Origin: Bradyrhizobium genomosp. I (2014)
GTDB lineage: Bacteria; Pseudomonadota; Alphaproteobacteria; Rhizobiales; Xanthobacteraceae
Direction: 5' to 3'
DNA length: 64,000 nt
Assembly: GCF_000261685.1 (NCBI RefSeq)
Contig: NZ_AJQE01000162.1
Location: 1 to 64,000, forward strand
The stretch's first letter is position 1, and every line of letters starts with the position of its first letter. Position numbers and translations under genes: made by a program. The notes under the pieces are model-generated. The model was given only the letters and a program-made list of their open reading frames with translations, was not told the DNA's origin and searched no databases. Below are positions 1 through 8,238 of this stretch, one piece after another.

Positions 1-1951
1 ATCCCTGCCCGAGCCTCACGCCCATCTCGCGCATGGCTTCGGCCTGCTCGGCGCGCTCGACGCCTTCGGCGACGAGGGTCAGCCCCAGCGTGCCGGCGAG
101 AGATGCGATGACGCCGACGATGGCCTTGTCTTCCGCGCTGTCGGGAATCTCGCGGATGAACGCCTTGTCGATCTTGACCTTGTCGAGCGGGAAACGCCTG
201 AGATGCGCGAGCGAGCTGTAGCCGGTGCCGAAATCGTCGAGCGCGATCGTGGCACCGAGGCGCCGCAGGCGATGCAGCGTTTCGGAGGCGCTGGCGATAT
301 TGTTGATCAGCGATCCCTCGGTGATCTCGAGCTCGAGTGATGCGGCCGCGACATCGAAGCGCGAGCAGGTGGCGCGCAGCTCGGCGGCGAGCGAATGGTC
401 GGCAAGTTCGGATGGCGGCAAATTGATCGCGATCCGGATCTGCGCCCTGCCGGCGGCGGCCAATTGTTGCAACGCCCGGCAGGCATCGGTCAGCACGTAG
501 CGGGTCAGTCGCGCATTGTTGCCGCTGCGCTCGATCAGCGGCAAGAATTCGCCGGGGCCGATCACGCCATGTTCAGGATGGCGCCAGCGGATCAGCGCTT
601 CCAGACCGACGACCTCGCGGCTTTCGAGATCGACCTGGCTCTGGTACCAGACCTCGAACTGCCCCTCGGCGAAGCCGGCGGGAATGGCGAGCTCGAGATC
701 CCTGCGGCGGCGATAGTCGCGCTGGAGCGCTTCGTCCAGCACGGCGACCGTGCCGGGGGCCTTGCTCTTGGCATGATAGAGCGCGATGTCGGCGAGCGTC
801 GGCAGGTGCGACAGCTCCGGATCGTCGGCGCGGCGCACGGCAAGGCCGATGCTGGCGCGCGGCATCACTTGCTTGTCGTGGAGGCGGATCGGCTCGGAAA
901 TGGCGTCCAGCACCTGCTGAGCGAATGCGTGCGCTGCCTGCTCGTCGCTCACCTCGGGACGAATGACGACGAACTCGTCGCCGCCGAGCCGGGCAACCCA
1001 GTCCTCCGCTTCGACCGCGCGACGAAGACGCTCCGAAATCTGAACCAGGAACTCGTCGCCGGCCTCATGGCCGAAGGTGTCGTTGATGCCCTTGAAGTCG
1101 TCGAGATCGATGAAGCAGAACGCGACCAGCGTGTCAGGCGAGCCCCCGTCCCGGCTTACCACGGCAAGGCGCTCGGTCAGGGAGCGCCGGTTCGGCAGCC
1201 CGGTGAGCGGATCGTGTGTGGCCATGTGCCCGAGCCGGTCCAGCGCGCCCGACGTCGTGTGCTGCATGGCGTTGAAGGCGCGCGCGAGCTGGCCGAATTC
1301 GTTCGACGATGTGACATCCGCCGGATAGGCCCGACCGTCCTGCTTGCTGCGCTGGATCGCCGACATCATGGCCGCAAGCGGCCTGCCGATGAAGATGTTG
1401 GCGGAGATCCGCATGGCGATCAGAGTCGCAAACGTTGCGAGCAGGCCGACGACCAGCAGCAGCACCAGGCGGCTGCCCGCATCCGCGTACAGCGTCGATC
1501 GGGAATAGGCGATGGCGATGCGGCCGGCTTGAACGGCCATGTTGCCGTTGCTGTAATGGATCGGGCGCGAGACCTCCGCGACCGACTGGCCTTCGGGGCG
1601 CGCGACTACGCGGGCAATGGCGGCGCCGGTATCGTCATAGACGGCCGCCGCCGCGATGGTCTCGTCGTGCATGATCTCGTTGAGCACGCCCGTGACCTGG
1701 TCGTAGCGCATCTTCCAGAGCGGCTCGGCAATCAGCTCGGCCCGGCTCTCGGCGACGCGGGCCATGCGGGCGTCGAGCTGCCTGACCTGCGACCAGAAGC
1801 TCGATGCCTCGACGCCAGCGGAGGCGAGCAGTTGCACCAGCAGCAGAACGGGCACGGTGGCCCAGATCATCGCGTGGACGACCGAGCCCAAGCGCGGTGG
1901 CGCTGCCCGCTGGCTGCGATCCGGATCGGTCATCGCCTCATCCTTGCGCAT
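1..1951 (-). CDS. Membrane GGDEF-EAL c-di-GMP enzyme (3' end cut by window)
   Basis: A membrane-bound sensor predicted to make and/or break cyclic di-GMP. About 650 codons are visible; the left edge removes only the C-terminal tail. Reading the minus strand, there is a membrane segment at about residues 24-45, a periplasmic stretch, a second segment at about 161-183, a HAMP linker, a GGDEF domain with an intact RLGGDEF at about 321-327, and an EAL domain with EALIRW at about 450, the DDFGTGY motif and KIDKAF. Both active sites look intact. The inhibitory I-site position reads EAED instead of RxxD, so product inhibition may be absent. The ATG at 1951 shares its A with the TGA of the binding-protein gene, implying translational coupling. 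An in-frame ATG at 1933 with GAGG upstream is the alternative start. The pairing suggests the binding protein is its periplasmic ligand sensor. Confidence 0.93.
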   Translation of the reverse strand, partial: MRKDEAMTDPDRSQRAAPPRLGSVVHAMIWATVPVLLLVQLLASAGVEASSFWSQVRQLDARMARVAESRAELIAEPLWKMRYDQVTGVLNEIMHDETIAAAAVYDDTGAAIARVVARPEGQSVAEVSRPIHYSNGNMAVQAGRIAIAYSRSTLYADAGSRLVLLLVVGLLATFATLIAMRISANIFIGRPLAAMMSAIQRSKQDGRAYPADVTSSNEFGQLARAFNAMQHTTSGALDRLGHMATHDPLTGLPNRRSLTERLAVVSRDGGSPDTLVAFCFIDLDDFKGINDTFGHEAGDEFLVQISERLRRAVEAEDWVARLGGDEFVVIRPEVSDEQAAHAFAQQVLDAISEPIRLHDKQVMPRASIGLAVRRADDPELSHLPTLADIALYHAKSKAPGTVAVLDEALQRDYRRRRDLELAIPAGFAEGQFEVWYQSQVDLESREVVGLEALIRWRHPEHGVIGPGEFLPLIERSGNNARLTRYVLTDACRALQQLAAAGRAQIRIAINLPPSELADHSLAAELRATCSRFDVAAASLELEITEGSLINNIASASETLHRLRRLGATIALDDFGTGYSSLAHLRRFPLDKVKIDKAFIREIPDSAEDKAIVGVIASLAGTLGLTLVAEGVERAEQAEAMREMGVRLGQG

Positions 1952-3099
1952 CAGTCCGCGACGCCTTCGGGAAGCGGCAGCGACGAGATGAGCGCATCGA
2001 GCGAGAAGTCATATCGTCCGCAGCGCCCGGCCTTTGCCCGGAACCGAGTGAAGTCGATCCGGTCGAACGCACGCGTCCTGATGAGGTCGCCGACCGAAGC
2101 GAGATTGTCGCGCGTGATCGCCGACGTCTTGACCTCCACGTCGGGCGAAACGGCTGCGAAATCGCAGCCATCGGCATAGTCGCGCAGGAGAACGATCGAC
2201 CAGCCGCCGAGCAGGAAATGCCCGCCGTCGGTCAGCAGCAGGCGGCCGGCCTCGATCTCGCGCAGCGCGTCCTCGGACCAGTTGAGACCCACCACCTCGA
2301 TGTTCCGACCGGGCACAAGGCCGGCAGCGATCGCCGCACGTAACGCGCCAAGCGCCATCGGATCGTTTCCCGCCCATATGCCGGCGGGCCGGATCTCCTT
2401 GCGGGAGGCCCAGCCCAGATAATTCGTCGTGACCTGCTCGGCCTCCGACTGCGTCCAGTTGGCGAACAGCAGCCGGTCCACCACGACGTCAGGCGCGGCA
2501 TCCACCGCGAGTTTGAGGCCGGTGTTACGCGCGATCGAGGCGGGCGTGATCTCGTCGCCGCCGATGCCGAGAATATGGATCTTGCCGTCCGCGCTCTGCC
2601 GTTTCTCGGCACGTGCCGCCGCGATCAGGGCGTTGGCCATCCGCGCGCCCGCGGTCTGAAGATCGGTCGTGATGTCGCCGAGCCAAGTCTTGAGCTTTTG
2701 CCGCGGCGGCCCAAGACGCGCCGCATCCTCGCCGATCAGTGTGTTGGAGAGCAGCAGCGTCTTGACGCCTGCGGCCTCGGCGGCCTCCAGGATCGGAACG
2801 GCGGCGGATTCCTCGTTCGACAGGATGAGGAAATCGGGCTTGTCGCGGCGTGCCACCACGCCGAAGCCGAGCTCCTGCATGGTGCGGTAATTGCGCTCGC
2901 TGGTCAGCACTTCGACACGCATGTCGAGCTTGCGGCCGGCGGCCTGCATGCTCTGCGCGACCATATCCCAGAACACCTCGCCGGTCTTGCCGGGACTGAC
3001 GAAAACCACGTCGAGGGGCTTGGCAAAGCCGTGGCCGGCGGACGCGACGAGGCCGCAGGCCGTGCCTGCAACCAGCAATATTCGCAGAAATCCCGTCAT
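1951..3099 (-). CDS. Periplasmic sugar-type (type I) solute-binding protein, no transporter genes nearby
   Basis: 382 residues with a signal peptide of about 26 residues (MTGFLRILLVAG start, cleavage after GHGFA) followed by a LacI/ribose-type type I binding fold. The mature protein opens KPLDVVFVSPGKTGEVFW, typical of the first strand of such proteins, and carries a late IWAGNDPMALGAL segment that matches the hinge region. No permease or ATPase gene lies on either side. Its stop overlaps the start of a membrane GGDEF-EAL protein, so it more likely reports a ligand to that enzyme than feeds a transporter. This resembles the known NspS-MbaA arrangement of Vibrio cholerae. The ligand is unknown. 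A longer reading from upstream lacks signal-peptide character at its N-terminus, so the start at 3099 is preferred. Confidence 0.88.
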   Translation of the reverse strand: MTGFLRILLVAGTACGLVASAGHGFAKPLDVVFVSPGKTGEVFWDMVAQSMQAAGRKLDMRVEVLTSERNYRTMQELGFGVVARRDKPDFLILSNEESAAVPILEAAEAAGVKTLLLSNTLIGEDAARLGPPRQKLKTWLGDITTDLQTAGARMANALIAAARAEKRQSADGKIHILGIGGDEITPASIARNTGLKLAVDAAPDVVVDRLLFANWTQSEAEQVTTNYLGWASRKEIRPAGIWAGNDPMALGALRAAIAAGLVPGRNIEVVGLNWSEDALREIEAGRLLLTDGGHFLLGGWSIVLLRDYADGCDFAAVSPDVEVKTSAITRDNLASVGDLIRTRAFDRIDFTRFRAKAGRCGRYDFSLDALISSLPLPEGVAD

Positions 3100-3292
3100 T
3101 TCTCTTCGCCGCCCCTGATGGTTCCCAGACTGGACCGCCGTCCGCTAACACTTCGCAAAATCCGTCCGGCCACGGCGGCACAGAGCTAATGAAAGGTTAT
3201 TTGTCGTGACGAATTGAGATATTCGGAGCGCCGGCGATCGCCCCGTCATTCCGTGCTATCAGCAAGCCGAACCCTCGACTCAACCGGTCCCC

Positions 3293-4738
3293 ATGGCCAA
3301 GAACACGCTTTCCTTCGTCTGCCAGAACTGCGGCGCGGCCTACAACCGCTGGCAGGGCAAGTGCGAGTCCTGTGGCGAGTGGAATACGCTGGCGGAGGAA
3401 GACACCAGCGGCAGCGTGCCGGTCTCGATCCGCTCCAAGCGCAAGGGCCGGACGTTCGCGCTCGAGAGCCTCTCCGGCAGGAGCCCGGATGCGCCGCGCC
3501 TGTCGTCGGGGATGGCCGAGCTCGACCGCGTCACCGGCGGCGGCTTCGTCCGCGGCTCGGTGCTGCTGGTCGGCGGCGATCCCGGCATCGGCAAGTCGAC
3601 GCTGCTGACGCAGGCCACCAGCCTGCTGGCGCGCGCCGGCCACCGCGTCGTCTATATTTCCGGAGAGGAGGCGGTCGCGCAGGTGCGCCTGCGCGCCGAG
3701 CGGCTCGGCCTGTCGGACGCGCCGGTGCAGCTCGCCGCCGAGACCTCCGTCGAGGACATCGTCTCGACGCTGTCGGAGGGCGCGGTGCCCCGGCTGATCG
3801 TGATCGACTCGATCCAGACGATGTGGACCGATACGGTGGAATCGGCGCCCGGCACGGTGACGCAGGTGCGCGCCTCGGCGCAGGCGCTGATCCGCTTTGC
3901 CAAGAAAACCGGCGCGGCCATCATCCTGGTCGGCCACGTCACCAAGGACGGCCAGATCGCCGGTCCCCGCGTGGTCGAGCACATGGTCGACGCGGTGATG
4001 TCGTTCGAAGGCGAAGGCTCGCAGCAATTCCGCATCCTGCGCGCCGTGAAGAACCGTTTCGGCCCGACCGACGAAATCGGGGTGTTCGAGATGACCGGTC
4101 TGGGCTTGCGCGAAGTCACCAATCCATCCGAGCTGTTCCTGTCCGAGCGCGATCTCGGCACGCCCGGCACTGCAGTCTTCGCGGGCATCGAGGGCACGCG
4201 GCCCGTTCTGGTCGAATTACAGGCGCTGGTGGCTCCGACCTCGCTCGGCACGCCGCGGCGCGCGGTGGTCGGCTGGGACCCGAGCCGGCTGTCGATGGTG
4301 CTGGCGGTGCTGGAGGCCCATTGCGGGGTCAAGCTGTCCGGCCACGACGTCTATCTGAACGTCGCCGGGGGCTTGCGCATCCACGAGCCGGCGGCGGACC
4401 TTGCCGCCGCCGCGGCGCTGGTGTCGTCCTTGGTTAATGCGCAATTGCCGACCGATGCGGTCTATTTCGGCGAGATCTCGCTGTCCGGCGTGGTGCGCCC
4501 GGTGGCACAGACCCCGGCTCGGCTGAAGGAAGCGGCAAAACTGGGCTTTCAGCGCGCCGTGCTGCCTGAATCGGCACGGGGCGAGCCCGGCGGCGATGCC
4601 GGATTGTCGCTGAATGCGGTGAACAGCCTGACGACATTGGTGGCCGAGATCGCCGCCCGCGGCTCCCGCCGGGGCGAATCGACCCCACCGGCAGAGAAAA
4701 ATGCCACACCGGCAAGATTCCGCCGTGGAGAGGGTTAG
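3293..4738 (+). CDS. radA: DNA repair ATPase RadA
   Basis: 481 residues, normal RadA (Sms) length. RadA is a RecA-like hexameric helicase that promotes branch migration of recombination intermediates. The N-terminus has the four-cysteine zinc finger (CQNC and CESC, within the first 30 residues). The ATPase core shows the Walker A GGDPGIGKST near residue 95 and the family-specific KNRFG motif near 253. The C-terminal third is the Lon-protease-like domain. The gene starts 193 bases from the divergent binding-protein gene and is followed by cvpA and purF on the same strand. The first ATG of the reading frame compatible with the zinc finger was taken. Confidence 0.98.
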   Translation: MAKNTLSFVCQNCGAAYNRWQGKCESCGEWNTLAEEDTSGSVPVSIRSKRKGRTFALESLSGRSPDAPRLSSGMAELDRVTGGGFVRGSVLLVGGDPGIGKSTLLTQATSLLARAGHRVVYISGEEAVAQVRLRAERLGLSDAPVQLAAETSVEDIVSTLSEGAVPRLIVIDSIQTMWTDTVESAPGTVTQVRASAQALIRFAKKTGAAIILVGHVTKDGQIAGPRVVEHMVDAVMSFEGEGSQQFRILRAVKNRFGPTDEIGVFEMTGLGLREVTNPSELFLSERDLGTPGTAVFAGIEGTRPVLVELQALVAPTSLGTPRRAVVGWDPSRLSMVLAVLEAHCGVKLSGHDVYLNVAGGLRIHEPAADLAAAAALVSSLVNAQLPTDAVYFGEISLSGVVRPVAQTPARLKEAAKLGFQRAVLPESARGEPGGDAGLSLNAVNSLTTLVAEIAARGSRRGESTPPAEKNATPARFRRGEG

Positions 4739-4906
4739 CCGGAGGTGACGCCGGAGGCCCCCGCCGCTATACAGCCGTCACAAAAGCAGCATGGGATTGC
4801 GTGGTTGCGGCCTTGCCGGGAACGCCGTCTGCCCTTCCTTTAGGGCAGCGGCCAAACACCGATTCGGCTAGAGCACCTTCGAAGTACGAGCGGACCAGAC
4901 CAGCCG

Positions 4907-5536
4907 ATGCCAGTAACACTCCTCGACCTGATCCTGCTCGGTGTGATGCTGATCTCGGGCCTGCTCGCCATGGTCCGCGGCTTCATGCGCGAAATCCTGT
5001 CGATCGCGGCCTGGGGCGCGGCGGCGATCGTGACGCTCTACTCGTTCTCGAAACTGCTGCCGACCGCTAAGACCTATTTCAACAACGACACGGTGGCGAG
5101 CGTGGTCGTCGTCGCCGGTGTGTTCGTCGGCACCCTGGTCGTGGTCTCCGTGATCACGGTCCGGATTTCCGACATGATCCTGGATTCGCGGATCGGCGCG
5201 CTGGACCGCACTCTGGGTTTCCTGTTTGGCCTGGCTCGCGGGCTTTTGATCGTCGTCGTCGCCTTCCTGTTCTTCACCTGGCTGGTTCCGGACAAGCAGC
5301 GCCCGGACTGGGTCACGGCGGCCAAGTCCCGCGTGGTGCTCCAGGGAACCGGGGACTGGCTGATGGCCCTCTTGCCTGACGACCCCGAGAACACCATCTT
5401 GAAGAGATTCAAGAAAAACAAACCAGATGATGACCAAGCTGAATCCGAGCAGCAGCCTTCGGGCAGTGGCGACGGGTACAGTAAATCTGCTCGCGACGGC
5501 ATGAAGAAGCTGATCGAGAAACCTGCGGCGCGTTGA
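4907..5536 (+). CDS. cvpA: CvpA family membrane protein
   Basis: 209 residues, inner-membrane protein of the CvpA family, named for colicin V production in E. coli and linked to envelope stress and intestinal bile tolerance elsewhere. Four hydrophobic segments are visible (roughly residues 3-22, 28-47, 64-86, 103-125), and the tail after residue 155 is charged and hydrophilic. It lies 28 bases before purF, and the cvpA-purF pair is conserved in many proteobacteria, so the two are probably co-transcribed. The 168 bases upstream hold only a short inverted repeat (TGCCCT at 4830, AGGGCA at 4842). Confidence 0.94.
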   Translation: MPVTLLDLILLGVMLISGLLAMVRGFMREILSIAAWGAAAIVTLYSFSKLLPTAKTYFNNDTVASVVVVAGVFVGTLVVVSVITVRISDMILDSRIGALDRTLGFLFGLARGLLIVVVAFLFFTWLVPDKQRPDWVTAAKSRVVLQGTGDWLMALLPDDPENTILKRFKKNKPDDDQAESEQQPSGSGDGYSKSARDGMKKLIEKPAAR

Positions 5537-5564
5537 TAGAGCCCTAGAGAGAGGCGCGGACGAG

Positions 5565-7088
5565 ATGCGACACCCTGACCAGGACGCCCAACTTGATCTC
5601 GATCCAAACGCCGGTCCGGGCCCGGCCGCACTGGAGGTTCAGGACGATCTGGAGGGAGATACGCTGCGCGAGGAGTGCGGCGTATTCGGCATCTACGGCC
5701 ACCCTGATGCAGCCGCCATCACCGCGCTCGGCCTTCACGCCCTCCAGCACCGCGGCCAGGAAGCCGCCGGCATCGTCTCCTACGACGGCAGCCGCTTTCA
5801 CTCGGAACGCCGCCTCGGCCTCGTCGGCGACACCTTCTCCCGCCGCGAGGTGATCGACCGCCTGCCCGGCAATGTCGCGGTCGGCCATGTCCGCTATTCC
5901 ACCACCGGCGCCACCATCCTGCGCAACGTGCAGCCGCTGTTCGCCGAGCTCAATGCCGGCGGCCTGGCGGTCGCCCACAACGGCAACCTCACCAACGGCC
6001 TGACGCTGCGCCGCGAGCTCGTAAGGCATGGCGCCATGATGCAGTCGACCACCGACACCGAGGTGATCCTGCACCTGGTCGCGCGCTCCAGGCGCGCCCG
6101 CTTCATCGAGCGCTATATCGACGCGCTGCGCGAGATCGAAGGCGCCTATGCGCTGGTCTCGCTGACCAACAAGAAGCTGGTCGGCGCGCGCGATCCGCGC
6201 GGCATCCGCCCGCTGGTGCTCGGCGAGCTCGACGGCTGCCCGATCCTGACCTCCGAGACCTGCGCGCTCGACATCATCGGCGCGCGCTTCGTGCGCGACA
6301 TCGAGCCCGGCGAAGTCATCGTGTTCGACGAGAACGGCCAGGACATCCACAAGCCGTTCCCGCCGATGGCGCCGCGTCCCTGCATCTTCGAATACATCTA
6401 CTTCTCGCGGCCGGATTCCATCGTTCACGGCCGCTCGGTCTACGAGGTGCGCAAGGCCTTCGGCGCCCAGCTCGCGCGCGAGAGCCACGTGCCGATCGAC
6501 GTCGTGGTGCCGGTGCCGGATTCCGGCGTGCCCGCCGCGGTCGGCTACAGCCAGCATTCGGGCGTGCCGTTCGAGCTCGGCATCATCCGCAACCACTATG
6601 TCGGTCGCACCTTCATCCAGCCGACCCAGGCGATCCGCGAATCCGGCGTGCGCATGAAGCATTCGGCCAACCGCGCCGCGATCGAGGGCAAGCGCATCAT
6701 CCTGATCGACGACTCGCTGGTGCGCGGCACCACCTCGAAGAAGATCGTGCGCATGATGCGCGATGCCGGCGCCAAGGAAGTCCATTTCCGCCTCGCCTCG
6801 CCGCCGATCCTCTACCCCGATTATTACGGCATCGACCTGCCCGATCGCGGCGGTCTTCTGGCGGCGACGCATTCGCTGGAGGAGATGCGCGAGATCATTG
6901 GCGCCGACTCGCTCGCCTTCCTGTCGATCGACGGCATGTACCGCGCCATGGGCGAGCCCGGCCGCGACCCCGCCAATCCGAAATTCTCGGATCACTGCTT
7001 CACCGGCGCCTATCCGACCCACCTCACCGACCAGACCCAGACCGAGCAGCAGCCGCGGCAATTGTCGCTGCTGGCGGAGGCGAGCTGA
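5565..7088 (+). CDS. purF: Amidophosphoribosyltransferase PurF
   Basis: 507 residues; catalyses the first committed step of purine synthesis, PRPP plus glutamine to phosphoribosylamine. The Ntn glutaminase nucleophile is Cys38 in ECGVFGIYG, so a 37-residue leader must be removed to free it. The acceptor domain has the PRPP loop IILIDDSLVRGTT near residue 383. At the position where Bacillus-type enzymes have an iron-sulfur cysteine (PCFYGID) this one reads PDYYGID, so I infer no [4Fe-4S] cluster. It is preceded by cvpA with a short gap. A weak GAGAGAGG-like ribosome site lies upstream. guaB and guaA of the same pathway lie about 40 kb away in this window. Confidence 0.98.
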   Translation: MRHPDQDAQLDLDPNAGPGPAALEVQDDLEGDTLREECGVFGIYGHPDAAAITALGLHALQHRGQEAAGIVSYDGSRFHSERRLGLVGDTFSRREVIDRLPGNVAVGHVRYSTTGATILRNVQPLFAELNAGGLAVAHNGNLTNGLTLRRELVRHGAMMQSTTDTEVILHLVARSRRARFIERYIDALREIEGAYALVSLTNKKLVGARDPRGIRPLVLGELDGCPILTSETCALDIIGARFVRDIEPGEVIVFDENGQDIHKPFPPMAPRPCIFEYIYFSRPDSIVHGRSVYEVRKAFGAQLARESHVPIDVVVPVPDSGVPAAVGYSQHSGVPFELGIIRNHYVGRTFIQPTQAIRESGVRMKHSANRAAIEGKRIILIDDSLVRGTTSKKIVRMMRDAGAKEVHFRLASPPILYPDYYGIDLPDRGGLLAATHSLEEMREIIGADSLAFLSIDGMYRAMGEPGRDPANPKFSDHCFTGAYPTHLTDQTQTEQQPRQLSLLAEAS

Positions 7089-7097
7089 CGGCGCAGC

Positions 7098-7179
7098 CGT
7101 CATCCCGGGGCGGTCCGCAGGATCGAACCCGGGATCTCGAGATTCCGGGTCTGGTGCTTCGCACCATCCCGGAATGACG
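7098..7179. repeat. Intergenic fold-back repeat
   Basis: Begins CGTCATCCCGGGG and ends CATCCCGGAATGACG, with an inner palindrome around CCCGGGATCTCGAGATTCCGGG. Similar CGTCATTCCGGG...CCGGAATGACG ends recur at 47410-47512 and 54473-54520. A second element fragment (CTTGTCCCGGCCATCCACG) follows directly at about 7192. Such mobile palindromic units are typical of Bradyrhizobium intergenic DNA. Confidence 0.7.
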
Positions 7180-7227
7180 ACCCAAGCGGGGGCTTGTCCC
7201 GGCCATCCACGCCTGTAAAACGCGGCC

Positions 7228-7968
7228 ATGACAAAGCCTCTCGCCGACCGCATCGCTCTCGTCACCGGCGCCTCACGCGGCATCGGTTTCGCCACGGCAC
7301 TCGCGCTCGCCAAAGCCGGCGCCCACATCGTCGCGACGGCGCGGACGCAAGGCGGGCTGGAAGAGCTCGACGACGAGATCCGCAAGGACGGCGGCAGCGC
7401 CACCCTGGTGCCGCTCAACCTCACCGATTCCGACGGCATCGCGCGTCTCGGCGCCGGCCTGCACGAGCGCTACGGCAAGCTCGACATCCTCGTCGGCAAT
7501 GCCGGCGTGCTCGGCCCCTCCTCGCCGATCGGCCATATCGAGCTGAAGACCTTCAACGACGTGATGGCCGTCAACGTCTCCGCAAACTTCCAGCTGATCC
7601 GCTGCATGGAGCCGCTGCTGAAGCAGTCCGATGCCGGCCGCGCGGTGTTCATCACCTCGGGCGCCGCCAACAAGGCGACCGCCTATGTCAGCCCCTACGC
7701 CGCCTCGAAGGCCGCGCTGGAAACGCTGGCGCGCGCCTGGGCGCAGGAGACCGCGAATACGAAGCTGCGCGTCAACCTTTTCAATCCCGGCCCGGTCCGC
7801 ACCCGCATGCGCGCCACGCTGATGCCGGGCGAGGATCCTGCGACGCTCGACACCCCCGAGCAGGTCGCCGAGTTCATCGTGCCGATGTGCGCGCCCGACT
7901 GGACCGAAACCGGCAAGTTCTACGACTACAAGACGCGCAGCCTGATGAGCTTCCGCGCGCCGGCCTGA
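7228..7968 (+). CDS. Short-chain dehydrogenase/reductase
   Basis: 246 residues, classical SDR with a Rossmann fold. The cofactor loop TGASRGIGF is at about residues 14-22, the NAG motif (NAGVLGP) near 91, a catalytic Ser in ITSGAA near 142 and the YxxxK pair in SPYAASKAAL near 155. The substrate is not evident; FabG-like reductases and small-molecule dehydrogenases share this architecture. It follows purF after a repeat element and is probably expressed on its own. The ATG at 7228 gives a full nucleotide-binding strand (ADRIALVTGAS). Confidence 0.92.
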   Translation: MTKPLADRIALVTGASRGIGFATALALAKAGAHIVATARTQGGLEELDDEIRKDGGSATLVPLNLTDSDGIARLGAGLHERYGKLDILVGNAGVLGPSSPIGHIELKTFNDVMAVNVSANFQLIRCMEPLLKQSDAGRAVFITSGAANKATAYVSPYAASKAALETLARAWAQETANTKLRVNLFNPGPVRTRMRATLMPGEDPATLDTPEQVAEFIVPMCAPDWTETGKFYDYKTRSLMSFRAPA

Positions 7969-8071
7969 TTGGCATCATGGCGATCGCGCGACGGGTAACG
8001 TCTATACCGCCGAGGTCGACACCGGAAAGCGCAGCCAGAAATTCAAGCTGACATCGGACGCGCTCAAATAG
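7967..8071 (+). pseudogene. Possible coding remnant (C-terminal tail without a start)
   Basis: In one frame, about 32 codons downstream of the SDR gene read like the end of a real protein (a GNVYTAEVDTGKRSQ segment, then KFKLTSDALK and TAG). No start codon or ribosome site precedes it, and upstream the frame runs into the SDR gene out of frame. It may be the stump of a deleted gene or chance. I do not recognise the family. Confidence 0.25.
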
Positions 8072-8238
8072 CGTCTCAACGCATTTTGTCCCAAAAGTTA
8101 ACCGACGGATGACGCTACGACGCAGCGCCATCCGGCTTTAGGCGCATTGCCGCCAGCCGTGGGACAGGCTAGAGCCATCAGCCGGAACAAGGCTCCGCAA
8201 GAGGGCCGTCCGCATATTTGACAATGGAGGAAACTTTC

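Noticed and set aside
395..2179. Long open frame of about 594 codons on the plus strand
   Set aside because: It runs antisense to the GGDEF-EAL gene, whose minus-strand frame contains intact RLGGDEF, EALIRW and DDFGTGY motifs. High GC at third codon positions keeps the opposite frame open.
4830..4847. Inverted repeat TGCCCT-N6-AGGGCA upstream of cvpA as an operator
   Set aside because: Arms of only six bases and no matching second site; too weak to call.
5544..7439. Open frame of about 631 codons on the minus strand
   Set aside because: Antisense to purF and the start of the SDR gene; its product is low-complexity Arg/Ala/Asp-rich with no motifs.
8224..8229. TTGACA just before the orphan receptor gene as a -35 box
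   Set aside because: The TTGACA at 8218-8223 lies only about 15 bases from the ATG, too close to drive this gene; the neighbouring GGAGG is the ribosome site.
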